Shown: positions 47,835 through 56,772 of the stretch, one piece after another | Layout of the letters: the number at the start of each line of letters is the position of its first letter | Numbering within the stretch: position 1 is the stretch's first letter | Assembly (NCBI RefSeq): GCF_009857135.1 | Contig: NZ_CP047318.1 | Span: 3,348,001 to 3,412,000 of the forward strand | Source of the DNA: Streptomyces sp. HM190 | GTDB lineage: Bacteria; Actinomycetota; Actinomycetes; Streptomycetales; Streptomycetaceae | Reading direction: 5' to 3' | DNA length: 64,000 nucleotides | Notes under the pieces: generated by a model | Seen by the model: the letters and a program-made list of their open reading frames with translations, nothing else | Databases searched by the model: none | Told to the model about the DNA's origin: nothing | Program-made: the position numbers and the translations under genes

Positions 47835-49253
47835 ATGCGCAGCATGCTTCGTACACGCAACGCGACGACCGAGCACCATCCCTCACCCACACCCAGGCCG
47901 AGGCCGGCGGCCAGAGCCCTCGCCGCGCTCACCGCGGGCCTCCTCGCCGTCACCCTCTCCGCCTGCGGCGGGGACGACGGCGGGAACGACGGCGACCAGG
48001 GAACCGGCGACGCCGGCGGCAGGCCCACCGTCCAACTCCCCCGGCTCGACGGCCAGGAGCTGGAGGTCGCGGCCGTCTTCACCGGCCCGGAGCTGGACAA
48101 CTTCCAGAAGGTGCTCGACGAGTTCGAGAAACGCACCGGCGCCACGGTGACCTTCGTGCCGACCGGCAACAACACCTCCACGTTCCTCGGCACGAAGATC
48201 GAGGGCGGCAAGCCGCCGGACGTGGCGTTCCTGCCCCAGGTCGGCGTCCTGCACCAGTTCGCCGAGAAGGGCTGGATCAAGCCGCTCGGCAGCGAGGCCC
48301 TGGCGCAGCTCGACAAGAACTTCTCGGACGGCTGGAAGGACCTGGGCGCGTACGAGGGCAAGCGGTACGGCGTGTACGCGAAGGCCGCCAACAAGTCCCT
48401 CGTCTGGTACAATAGCGCGGCCTTCGAGGCGGCGGGCATCACCGAGGAGCCCAAGAGCTGGGACGAGTTCCTCCGCACCGCTCGGACCCTGTCCGACGCG
48501 GGGTCCCCGGCCGTCTCCATCGGCGGCGCCGACGGCTGGACGCTCACCGACTGGTTCGAGAACGTCTACCTCTCCCAGGCCGGCCCCGAGAAGTACGACC
48601 AGCTGGCCAAGCACGAGATCAAGTGGACGGACCCCTCCGTCGAAGAGGCCCTCACCACCCTCGCCGAACTGTGGGGCGAGGACGAGCTGATCGCGGGCGG
48701 AGCCTCGGGCGCGCTGCAGACGGAGTACCCGAAGTCGATCACGCAGACGTTCAGCGGTGACACCCCGGCCGGGATGGTCTTCGAGGGCGACTTCGTGGCG
48801 GTCACCATCAACGGCGACACCGACGCGAAGATCGGCACGGACGCGAAGGTCTTCCCGTTCCCGGCGGTCGGCGACGACTCCCCGGTGGTCACCGGCGGCG
48901 ACGCGGCGGTGGCGCTCAAGGACGGCAAGGGCGCGCAGGCGCTGCTGACCTTCCTCGCCTCGACCGACGCGGCGGAGATCTGGGCGGCGCAGGGCGGCTT
49001 CCTCTCCCCCAACAAGGAGATGGACCAGGGGACCTACAAGGACGACGTCACCCGGGAGATCGCCAAGGCGCTGCTCGCGGCGGGCGACGACTTCCGCTTC
49101 GACATGTCCGACCAGGCACCCGCGGCGTTCGGCGGCACCCAGGGCGTCGGCGAGTGGAAGGACCTCCAGGACTTCCTGAAGAACCCCGACGACGTGGCGG
49201 GCGCCCAGAAGAAGCTGGAGACCAGCGCGGCCAAGGCCTACGGGAAGGGCTGA
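47835..49253 (+). CDS. Extracellular sugar-binding lipoprotein, second ABC system
   Basis: The 472-residue family 1 binding protein has an N-terminal lipoprotein signal ('ALAALTAGLLAVTLSACGG', cysteine in LSAC at about residue 44). The body includes 'LVWYNSAAFEAAGI' and 'MVFEGDFVAV'. An oligosaccharide, probably alpha-glucosidic, is a plausible cargo, but no linked hydrolase is present to define it. It is first of a three-gene operon with two permeases. GTG 47832 is also possible. Confidence 0.9.
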   Translation: MRSMLRTRNATTEHHPSPTPRPRPAARALAALTAGLLAVTLSACGGDDGGNDGDQGTGDAGGRPTVQLPRLDGQELEVAAVFTGPELDNFQKVLDEFEKRTGATVTFVPTGNNTSTFLGTKIEGGKPPDVAFLPQVGVLHQFAEKGWIKPLGSEALAQLDKNFSDGWKDLGAYEGKRYGVYAKAANKSLVWYNSAAFEAAGITEEPKSWDEFLRTARTLSDAGSPAVSIGGADGWTLTDWFENVYLSQAGPEKYDQLAKHEIKWTDPSVEEALTTLAELWGEDELIAGGASGALQTEYPKSITQTFSGDTPAGMVFEGDFVAVTINGDTDAKIGTDAKVFPFPAVGDDSPVVTGGDAAVALKDGKGAQALLTFLASTDAAEIWAAQGGFLSPNKEMDQGTYKDDVTREIAKALLAAGDDFRFDMSDQAPAAFGGTQGVGEWKDLQDFLKNPDDVAGAQKKLETSAAKAYGKG

Positions 49254-49261
49254 CGCCGGTC

Positions 49262-50617
49262 ATGCCGTCCGCCGTGGCGAAGACGGCGGGGAGTGCCGGC
49301 ACGCCGCCGGCACCTCCCGCCGCACCGCGCAAGGGCGTGACGGGCACCCGGCCGTGGGTGGCGGCGCTGTTCCTGCTGCCCGCGCTGGTGCTGCTCGGCG
49401 CGCTCGTGGTCTACCCGATCGGGTACTCGGTCTGGCGGAGCCTGTTCGACGCGAGCGGCTCGGGCTTCGTCGGCCTCGACAACTACGCGGAGATCTTCAC
49501 CGACGACGCCACCCTCGTCGCCGTCCGCAACACCGCGATCTGGGTGGCGGTGGCCCCGGCCCTGGTCACCGCGCTCGGTCTGATCTTCGCCGTGCTCACG
49601 GAACGGGTGCGCTGGGGAACGGCGTTCAAGCTGGTCGTCTTCATGCCGATGGCGATCTCGATGCTGGCCGCGGGCATCATCTTCCGGCTGGTGTACGAGC
49701 AGGACCCGGACCAGGGCGTCGCGAACGCGGTCGTGACGTCCGTGCACGACCTGTTCACCGACGCGTCCGTGTACCCGAAGGCGCGCCCCAACGCCCAGGC
49801 CGGCGATCTGCGGCCGTCCGGCGGCGGGTCGTTCACCACGGAGGGCACCGTCCGCGCCGGCATCCCGGCGCTGCTGCCGCTCGTCGGTATCGCCCCGAAC
49901 CGGCTGCCGGGCGACCCCGAGGACGCGAAGGCACCCACCGGGAACGGTGTCACCGGCACGGTCTGGCTGGACTTCCGGCTCGGCGGCGGCGGTGAGAAGG
50001 GCGCCGTCGACCGGGGCGAGAAGGCGCTGGAGGGCGTCACGGTGGAGGCGGTGAAGGACGGGAAGGTCGTCGCCACCGCGACCAGCGGCGCCGACGGCAC
50101 GTTCCGTCTGCCGGAGTCGGCCGACGGGTCCCGGCTGCGGTTGCCCGGCTCGAACTTCGCGGCGCCGTACAACGGCATCGACTGGCTCGGCCCGACCCTG
50201 GTCACCCCGGCCGTCATCGGCTCGTACGTCTGGATGTGGGCCGGGTTCGCGATGGTGCTCATCGCGGCCGGGCTGGCCGGTGTCGACCGGAACCTGCTGG
50301 AGGCGGCGCGGGTGGACGGCGCGAACGAGTGGCAGGTGTTCCGCCGGATCACGGTGCCGCTGCTCGCGCCGGTCCTGGTGGTCGTCCTCGTCACCCTGAT
50401 GATCAACGTGATGAAGATCTTCGACCTCGTCTACATCATCGCGCCGCAGCCGACCCAGGACGAGGCCAACGTCCTCGCCCTGCAGCTGTACCTGGCGTCG
50501 TACGGCGGCGGAGGCGACTTCGGGCTGGGCAGCGCGATCGGTGTGGTGCTGCTGCTGCTCGTGCTGCCGGTGATGTGGGTCAACATCCGGCGACTGCGGA
50601 AGGAGCGCCAGCGGTGA
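49262..50617 (+). CDS. Sugar ABC permease with large extracytoplasmic insert
   Basis: The 451-residue MalF-type permease is about 150 residues longer than usual. Helices 1-3 are followed by an insert from about 145 to 305 that contains a predicted beta-sandwich ('GVTGTVWLDFRLGG', 'ALEGVTVEAVKDGKVV', 'GADGTFRLPESADGS', about 227-290), resembling Cna-B or carboxypeptidase-regulatory folds. Helices then resume. The EAA loop 'EAARVDGANEWQVFRRITVP' is at about 350-369. The insert lies outside the membrane and may dock the binding protein. It follows the lipoprotein gene by 8 bp. Confidence 0.88.
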   Translation: MPSAVAKTAGSAGTPPAPPAAPRKGVTGTRPWVAALFLLPALVLLGALVVYPIGYSVWRSLFDASGSGFVGLDNYAEIFTDDATLVAVRNTAIWVAVAPALVTALGLIFAVLTERVRWGTAFKLVVFMPMAISMLAAGIIFRLVYEQDPDQGVANAVVTSVHDLFTDASVYPKARPNAQAGDLRPSGGGSFTTEGTVRAGIPALLPLVGIAPNRLPGDPEDAKAPTGNGVTGTVWLDFRLGGGGEKGAVDRGEKALEGVTVEAVKDGKVVATATSGADGTFRLPESADGSRLRLPGSNFAAPYNGIDWLGPTLVTPAVIGSYVWMWAGFAMVLIAAGLAGVDRNLLEAARVDGANEWQVFRRITVPLLAPVLVVVLVTLMINVMKIFDLVYIIAPQPTQDEANVLALQLYLASYGGGGDFGLGSAIGVVLLLLVLPVMWVNIRRLRKERQR

Positions 50618-51537
50618 CCGCCCTCAAGACCCCGGCCCCGGCGCCGGCCCCGAGGAACCCCGTCGAGGAGGCGCCCGCACGGGCCCGGCGTTCGGTCGCC
50701 GCCCGGGTGGCGAGCGGTGTGGCGGGGGGCGCGCTGCGGATCTTCCTGCTGCTGGTGGCGCTGTTCTGGCTGGTGCCGACGTTCGGTCTGCTGGTGTCGT
50801 CCTTCCGCGACCCGACCGACATCGCGGGGTCGGGCTGGTGGACGGTGTTCTCGGCACCCGCCCGGCTCACCACGAGGAGTTACGAGTCGCTCCTGGAGAA
50901 CGAGGGCATCACCGACGCCCTGTTCAACACGGTCTGGATCACGGTCCCGGCGACCCTCCTCGTCGTCCTGATCGGCGCGATGGCCGGATACGCCTTCGCG
51001 TGGATGGACTTCAGGGGCCGGGACTGGTGGTTCATGGTCGTGGTGGGGCTGCTCGTGGTGCCGGTGCAGGTGGCGCTGATCCCGCTGTCCGGACTCTTCC
51101 GGGACCTCGGGATCTTCGGTGACGTCGTCGGTGTCGTCCTGTTCCACGTGGGATTCGGGCTGCCGTTCGCGATCTTCCTGCTGCGGAACTTCTTCGCGGA
51201 GATCCCGCGCGAACTGCTGGAGGCGGCGCGGCTGGACGGGGCGGGTGAGGTACGGCTGTTCGCGACGGTGGTCCTGCCGCTCGCGGCACCGGCGCTCGCG
51301 TCGCTCGGCATCTTCCAGTTCCTGTGGGTGTGGAACGACATGCTGGTCGCGCTGGTGTTCTCCAGCTCCGGCTCCCAGCCCCTGACGGTGGCACTCCAGC
51401 AGCAGGTACGGCAGTTCGGCAGCAACATCGAGGTCCTCGCGCCCGGCGCGTTCATCTCGATGGTGATCCCGCTGGCCGTGTTCTTCGCGTTCCAGAAGCA
51501 GTTCGTGTCCGGGGTGATGGCCGGGGCGGTGAAGTAG
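50614..51537 (+). CDS. Sugar ABC permease (MalG type)
   Basis: The 307-residue permease has six helices and the EAA motif 'EAARLDGAGEVRLFATVVLP' (about 203-222). It starts with GTG overlapping the previous stop by four bases. No ATPase gene is in this unit either, so MsiK is the probable energiser. Confidence 0.92.
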   Translation: MTALKTPAPAPAPRNPVEEAPARARRSVAARVASGVAGGALRIFLLLVALFWLVPTFGLLVSSFRDPTDIAGSGWWTVFSAPARLTTRSYESLLENEGITDALFNTVWITVPATLLVVLIGAMAGYAFAWMDFRGRDWWFMVVVGLLVVPVQVALIPLSGLFRDLGIFGDVVGVVLFHVGFGLPFAIFLLRNFFAEIPRELLEAARLDGAGEVRLFATVVLPLAAPALASLGIFQFLWVWNDMLVALVFSSSGSQPLTVALQQQVRQFGSNIEVLAPGAFISMVIPLAVFFAFQKQFVSGVMAGAVK

Positions 51538-51561
51538 ACCGCCACCTCCGCTTCGTGGGCC

Positions 51562-51652
51562 GGGGGTGCGTCGGCGGGTGCGGGTGGGTCGGCTGGTGCG
51601 GGTGCGTGGAGGGCTTGTCACGCGGTTCCCCGCGCCCCGCGCGCCCGCGAAC
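51562..51652 (+). repeat. Dispersed Streptomyces repeat, copy 4
   Basis: GGTGCGTCGGCGGGTGCGGG is followed by GGCTGGTGCGGGTGCGTGG and GTTCCCCGCGCCCCGCGCG. It is an intergenic relative of the copies at 7685, 10707 and 23263, between the ABC operon and the glycosyltransferase gene. A shorter related GTTCCCCGCGCGG piece is near 54070-54095. Confidence 0.65.
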
Positions 51653-51759
51653 ACACCGACGCGCCCCGCCCCCCGGCGGATTCCCCCGTATGGAACACAC
51701 ACCGTAACCAAATCATCCCATCGGCCGTTTCCGGGCAGTATGCCCGCGCCGACCCATGG

Positions 51760-54036
51760 ATGTCCCCCTTGCCCAGGTTCAGTGTCATCGTCCCCGCGTA
51801 CAAGGTTCAGGCGTACCTGCACGAGTGCCTGGATTCCGTGCTGTCCCAGTCCTTCACCGACCTCGAACTGATCGTCGTCGACGACGCCTCCCCCGACGGC
51901 TGCGGGGAGATCGCCGAGGAGGTCGCCGCACGTGACCCCCGCGTCCGGCGCCCCGTGCGACTGCTCCGGAACGCCGGGCCGGGTGCCGCCCGCAACAAGG
52001 GGATGGAACTCGCCGGGGGCGACTACCTCCTCTTCCTCGACGGCGACGACACGCTCGCGCCGGACGCGCTCCGGTCGATCGCCGACCGCCTCAAGGAGAC
52101 CGGCGAACCCGACGTCCTCGTCCATGACTTCGCCGCCACGACCTGGACGGGGCCGCCCGTCCGCACCGCACCCGACCGCCGGCTCACCGAGGCGGGCCCG
52201 GCGCCGTTCCGCCTCGACGACCGCCCCGGTCTGCTGGGCGTCCGCCCGGCCGCCTGGAACAAGGCGTACCGCCGGGAGTTCGTGGAGGACCACGGCTTCC
52301 GTTTCCCGCCCGGGATCCACGAGGACACCGTGTGGACGTACCAGGTGCTGATGGCCGCCGAGTCCGTCGCCACGCTCGACCGGGCCTGCGTCCAGGTCCG
52401 CGGGCGCCGCCACGGCGGTCTCCTCGACCGGACCACCCGCGCGCACTTCGACGTGTTCGAGCAGTACGACCGGCTGTTCGCGTACGTCGCCGAGCGGCCG
52501 GAACTGGCCGCGTGGCGTCCGCTGCTGTTCCGCCGCATGGTCGACCACCTCACCGCGGTGGCGTCCCGGCGCGACCTGCTCCCGCGCGCCGCGCGCGCCG
52601 AGTTCCTGCGCACGGTCCGCGCGTACCGCGCCCGTTACCGCGTCCCGGGCACCCCGCCGCGCGCCCGCGTCCGGCTGCGGCAGTTGCTGCGGTCGGGCAG
52701 CCCCCGCCTGTACGGCGCGCTGGGGGCGGCGGCCCGCGCGGGCCGGGGCGCGGCCGGGCCGGCTCGGGGCCTGGGCCGGCTGGTCCGGGGCGGTGGGCTC
52801 CGCCTGCACTACCGGGTGCAGCGGCTGCTGCCGCTGCGGGCCGACCGGGCGGTGTTCGCCGCCTACGACGGCCACGGCTACGTGTGCAGTCCGGCGGCGC
52901 TGGAGAACGCGTTCCGCACGTACGTGCCGGGCATGCGCACCTCGTGGGTGGCCCGGCCGGAGCACCACCACACCCTGCCGGTGGCGACCCGGCGGGTGCT
53001 GCCCGGCTCGATGGCGTACTGGACGGCGCTGGCCCGCTCCACGTACCTCGTCAGCAACGTCGACTTCGACCGGCGGCTGGTCAAACGGGACGGGCAGGTG
53101 CTGGTGCAGACCCGGCACGGCACCCCGCTCAAGCGCATGGGGCTCGACCTCCGGGACCGTCCGGCGGCCGCGCGCGGCACGGACTTCGAGGCGGCGCTGC
53201 GGGGCAGCGACCAGTGGGACTACGTACTGTCCGGCAACCGCCACTCCACGCTCGTCTGGGAGCGGGTCCACCCGTCGCCGTACACGACCCTGGAGTACGG
53301 TGCGCCGCGCAACGACGTGCTGCTGCGGGCCACGTCCGCGGACGTGGCGCGGATCCGCGAGCACCTGGGGATCCCCGAGGGCGCGGTCGCCGTGCTGTAC
53401 GCCCCCACGCACCGCGACTACCGCCACTCCCAGCGCGCCCACCTGGACCTGGAGCGGCTGCTGCGCGAGCTCGGGCCGCGCTTCGTGGTCCTCGCCCGCG
53501 CGCACCACGCGTACGGCGCGCCGCTGACGGACCTCGCCCACGGGCGGCTGCTGGACGTCACCGGCTATCCCAGCGTGGAGGGCCTGTGCCTGGCGTCCGA
53601 CGCGCTCGTCACCGACTACTCGTCGCTGATGTTCGACTACGCCAACCTCGACCGGCCCATCGTGATCCACGGGGAGGACTGGGACGCGTACGAGGCGGCC
53701 CGGGGCACCTACTTCGACCTGCGGTCGTTCCCGCCGGGCGCGGTGGCCCGCAGTGAGGACGAACTGATCGACATCTTCGCGACGGGGCACTGGCGGGGGT
53801 CGCGGTCGGCACAGCTGCGGGCGGCGTTCCGGGAGCGCTTCTGCCCGTTCGACGACGGGAGGGCGGCCGAGCGGGTGGTGCGGCGGGTCGTGCTCGGGGA
53901 GGCGGAGGTCCCGCCGGTCGTGCCGCTCGACGAACGTCGCCCCGCGCCGTCGGCGACGGCCGGCCGCGACGCGTCGCCGCTGGCGTCCGTACCGGGTCAG
54001 TGCCGGACGGGGGTGGAGGACCCCTTGCGCACGTAG
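51760..54036 (+). CDS. GT2-TagF fusion: glycosyltransferase / polyol-phosphate transferase
   Basis: The 758-residue protein has an N-terminal GT2 domain (about 6-240; 'FSVIVPAYKVQAYLHECLDS', 'VVDDASPDG', 'FLDGDDTLAPD') and a C-terminal CDP-glycerol glycerophosphotransferase domain (about 360-700; 'LVQTRHGTPLKRMG', 'VLYAPTHRDYRHS', 'LVTDYSSLMFDYANLDRPIV'). The second domain polymerises polyol phosphates in teichoic acid chains. The fusion suggests one enzyme alternating glycosylation and polyol-phosphate addition. ATG 51760 is used; no strong ribosome site is visible. It is followed by a decayed relative and a paralogue. Confidence 0.88.
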   Translation: MSPLPRFSVIVPAYKVQAYLHECLDSVLSQSFTDLELIVVDDASPDGCGEIAEEVAARDPRVRRPVRLLRNAGPGAARNKGMELAGGDYLLFLDGDDTLAPDALRSIADRLKETGEPDVLVHDFAATTWTGPPVRTAPDRRLTEAGPAPFRLDDRPGLLGVRPAAWNKAYRREFVEDHGFRFPPGIHEDTVWTYQVLMAAESVATLDRACVQVRGRRHGGLLDRTTRAHFDVFEQYDRLFAYVAERPELAAWRPLLFRRMVDHLTAVASRRDLLPRAARAEFLRTVRAYRARYRVPGTPPRARVRLRQLLRSGSPRLYGALGAAARAGRGAAGPARGLGRLVRGGGLRLHYRVQRLLPLRADRAVFAAYDGHGYVCSPAALENAFRTYVPGMRTSWVARPEHHHTLPVATRRVLPGSMAYWTALARSTYLVSNVDFDRRLVKRDGQVLVQTRHGTPLKRMGLDLRDRPAAARGTDFEAALRGSDQWDYVLSGNRHSTLVWERVHPSPYTTLEYGAPRNDVLLRATSADVARIREHLGIPEGAVAVLYAPTHRDYRHSQRAHLDLERLLRELGPRFVVLARAHHAYGAPLTDLAHGRLLDVTGYPSVEGLCLASDALVTDYSSLMFDYANLDRPIVIHGEDWDAYEAARGTYFDLRSFPPGAVARSEDELIDIFATGHWRGSRSAQLRAAFRERFCPFDDGRAAERVVRRVVLGEAEVPPVVPLDERRPAPSATAGRDASPLASVPGQCRTGVEDPLRT

Positions 54037-54232
54037 CCGCCACGTCCGGGTCCGTCGGCGGTCGCGGGTGGGTCGTGGTTCCCCGCGCGGCTCCCCGCAC
54101 CGCCGAGCAGCGACCGGGCCGCCGCCCCGTACGTGTCGGGGGCGAGGACCCGGGCCGCGGGCCCGGACCCCGTCACCGGGCACCGTCACCGGGCACCGCT
54201 TCCACCGAGGACCTCCCTCTCACCGCCGACCC

Positions 54233-54427
54233 CTGATCACCGACCACGCCTCCGTGATGTTCGACCACGCCACCCCCGACCGGTCCCTCCTGATCCACGC
54301 CGACGACCGGGACGTCCCCCGCGAGACGCGGGCCGCCCTCCGCGACCGGTTCCGCCAGTCCGACGACGAAAGGGCCGCCGCGCGCACCCCGGCGCCCCGC
54401 CCCACGGCCACCCTCGTTAGGAGCTGA
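54233..54427 (+). pseudogene. Decayed C-terminal fragment of a third TagF-type gene
   Basis: In the gap between the two GT2-TagF genes the frame 54233-54427 reads 'LITDHASVMFDHATPDRSLL', then 'IHADDRDVPRE' and 'ALRDRFRQSDDERAAAR'. This is a diverged copy of the family motif 'LVTDYSSLMFDYANLDRPIV', 'IHADDW' and the tail 'RLRAAFRERYCEFDDGKAAE', with about 50 residues between missing. No start or upstream domain is left; 54037-54232 shows only GC-rich non-coding DNA. The stop lies at the ribosome site of the next gene. Confidence 0.7.
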
Positions 54428-54432
54428 CGGAC

Positions 54433-56649
54433 GTGCCCCGCTTCAGTGTCATCGTCCCCGTGTTCGAGGTCCGGGGCTTCCTGCGCGAGTGCCTCGACTC
54501 GGTGCTGGAGCAGTCGTACCGGGACCTGGAGGTCATCGCCGTCGACGACTGCTCCCCGGACGGCAGCGGGGACATCCTCGACGCGTACGCCGCCCGCGAC
54601 CCGCGCGTGCGGGTGCTGCACCTGCCGGCGAACCTGGGCCTCGGGCGCGCCCGCAACGCGGGACTGCCGTACGCCACCGGGGACTTCGTCCTCTTCCTCG
54701 ACAGCGACGACACCCTCACCCCGGGTGCCCTGCGCGCGCTGGCCGACCGGCTGGACGAGGCCCGCGACCCGGATGTGCTGGTCTTCGACTACGTCCGCAC
54801 GTACTGGTGGGGCGGCACGCGCCGCAACTCCCTCGCGCACGTGCTGCGGGACGCGGGGGCCGGGACCTTCGCGGTCGGCGAGCACCCGCAGATCCTCGAC
54901 CTGCTGATGGTGGTGTGGAACAAGGCGTACCGGCGGGAGTTCGTGCAGGCCCACGGCTTCCGGTTCCCGCCGGGCTACTACGAGGACACGCCGTGGACGT
55001 TCCCGGTGCTGCTGAGCGCCCGGCGGATCGCGACCCTGGACCGGATCTGCGTGGCGTACCGGCAGCGGCGGCAGGGCAGCATCCTGTCCACCACGAGCCG
55101 CCGGCACTTCGATGTGCACGACCAGTACGAGCGGGTCTTCACGTTCCTGGACGCGCGGCCGGAGCTGGCGCGCTGGCGGCCGTTCCTGCGGCACAGGATG
55201 GCGGAGCACTGCCTGGACATCCTCGCCGCACCGCACCGGGTGCCACCGCGGGACAAGGGCGAGTTCTTCCGCCGGACGGCGGGGCTGTACCAGAAGTACC
55301 GCGCTCCGGACGAGGTGCCGGTGGCGCCCGAGTTCCGGGTCCTGGAGGGCAGTTGGGCGGCCTGCCGGGCCCGGCGGCAGGCCGCCCGGCTCCGTACCGC
55401 GCTGACCGCGCGCGGGGAGCGGGTGCGCGCGGCGGGTGCCGAGCGGATCCGGCGGAGCCGGTCGCTGGTGCACGAGCGGCTGCCGCTGGACCCGCGGCTG
55501 GCGCTGTACTCGGCGTTCGCGCACCGGGGCATGCTCGGTGACCCGGCGGCGGTCTACCGGGCGGCACGTGACCTGGCCCCGCACATCCGGGGCGTGTGGG
55601 TGGTGCGGCCCGAGCTGGTGGGGACCCTGCCCGTGGACGTCGAGTACGTGACGCCGGGCTCGCCCGAGTTCCTGCGGGCGGCCGCGCGGGCCACCTTCTT
55701 CGTCAACAACGTCGCCTGGCCGTCCACCCTGCGCAGGCGGCCGGGCAGTGTGCGCGTCCACACCCATCAGGGCACGCCCCTGAAGTTCGCCGCCGCCGAT
55801 CCGCACCCGCCGGGGGCGCGGCCCGGGGTGGACGTGCCGCGGATGCTGCGCCGGACCGCCGACCACCGGGACTACAGCCTGGTCGCCAACCGCCACTCGG
55901 AGCTGGTGTGGAGCAGGGCGTTCCCGTGCGGGTTCGTGTCGCTGCGCACCGGCAGCCCGCGCAACGACGTGCTGGTGAACGCCGGGCCGGACAGCGGGGC
56001 GGAGGTCCGCGAGCGGCTCGGTGTCCCGGCGGACCACACGGTCGTGCTGTACGCGCCCTCGCCGCGCGACTGCCGGCGGGGCGGGCACGTCGAGCGTTTC
56101 GACCTGGCCCGCTTCGCGGACGACCTGCGCCGCTGCCTCGGGGAACGGCACACCCTCGTCGTACGGCTGGATCCGTCGCTCGCGGACGGGCCGGCGCGCG
56201 GGTTCGGGCTCGCGGAGCTGCACCGGCGGGGCGTGCTGGTGGACGCGACGGACGAACCGCACGTCGAGGAGGTGATGCTCGCCTCCGACGCACTGGTCAC
56301 GGACTACTCGGCACTGATGTTCGACTACGCCAACCTGGACCGGCCGATCGTGATCCACGCGGACGACTGGGGGGCGTTCACGGCGAGCCGGGGCGCCTGT
56401 CTCGACATCACCGCCGAGGGCCCCGGCCCGGTGTCCCGTTCGTACCGTGAGCTGGTCCGGCTGTTCGATTCGGGGCAGTGGCGGGACGCGGAGTCGGCGC
56501 GGCTGCGGGCGGCGTTCCGGGAGCGGTACTGCGAGTTCGACGACGGGAAGGCGGCCGAGCGGGTCGTGCGGACGCTGATGCTGGGGGAGGCCGTGGCGAC
56601 GGTGCCCGCCCCGAGCGCCCGCCGCGCCTCGTCCCTCGTCTCGTCGTGA
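54433..56649 (+). CDS. GT2-TagF fusion, second copy
   Basis: The 738-residue paralogue of the 51760 gene has the same order: GT2 (about 3-235; 'FSVIVPVFEVRGFLRECLDS', 'AVDDCSPDGSG', 'LFLDSDDTLTPG') and TagF (about 345-700; 'VHTHQGTPLKF', 'VVLYAPSPRD', 'LVTDYSALMFDYANLDRPIV'). 'HTHQGTP' replaces 'QTRHGTP', and several acceptor-site residues differ, so the two copies may add different units. The start is GTG 54433 after AGGAGCTGACGG. The C-terminal tail of about 15 residues is unrelated to that of the first copy. Confidence 0.88.
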   Translation: MPRFSVIVPVFEVRGFLRECLDSVLEQSYRDLEVIAVDDCSPDGSGDILDAYAARDPRVRVLHLPANLGLGRARNAGLPYATGDFVLFLDSDDTLTPGALRALADRLDEARDPDVLVFDYVRTYWWGGTRRNSLAHVLRDAGAGTFAVGEHPQILDLLMVVWNKAYRREFVQAHGFRFPPGYYEDTPWTFPVLLSARRIATLDRICVAYRQRRQGSILSTTSRRHFDVHDQYERVFTFLDARPELARWRPFLRHRMAEHCLDILAAPHRVPPRDKGEFFRRTAGLYQKYRAPDEVPVAPEFRVLEGSWAACRARRQAARLRTALTARGERVRAAGAERIRRSRSLVHERLPLDPRLALYSAFAHRGMLGDPAAVYRAARDLAPHIRGVWVVRPELVGTLPVDVEYVTPGSPEFLRAAARATFFVNNVAWPSTLRRRPGSVRVHTHQGTPLKFAAADPHPPGARPGVDVPRMLRRTADHRDYSLVANRHSELVWSRAFPCGFVSLRTGSPRNDVLVNAGPDSGAEVRERLGVPADHTVVLYAPSPRDCRRGGHVERFDLARFADDLRRCLGERHTLVVRLDPSLADGPARGFGLAELHRRGVLVDATDEPHVEEVMLASDALVTDYSALMFDYANLDRPIVIHADDWGAFTASRGACLDITAEGPGPVSRSYRELVRLFDSGQWRDAESARLRAAFRERYCEFDDGKAAERVVRTLMLGEAVATVPAPSARRASSLVSS

Positions 56650-56772
56650 GGGGGCGCGTTCACCGGTCCGGGTGGGGCCGGGGCGCGTCGGCGGACTGGG
56701 CCGCTCCTCGCGCTTCACTCGATGGGGTGATGGCCGGCTAAGCGGACGACGCGATCCGGGAAGGGACGGCAG

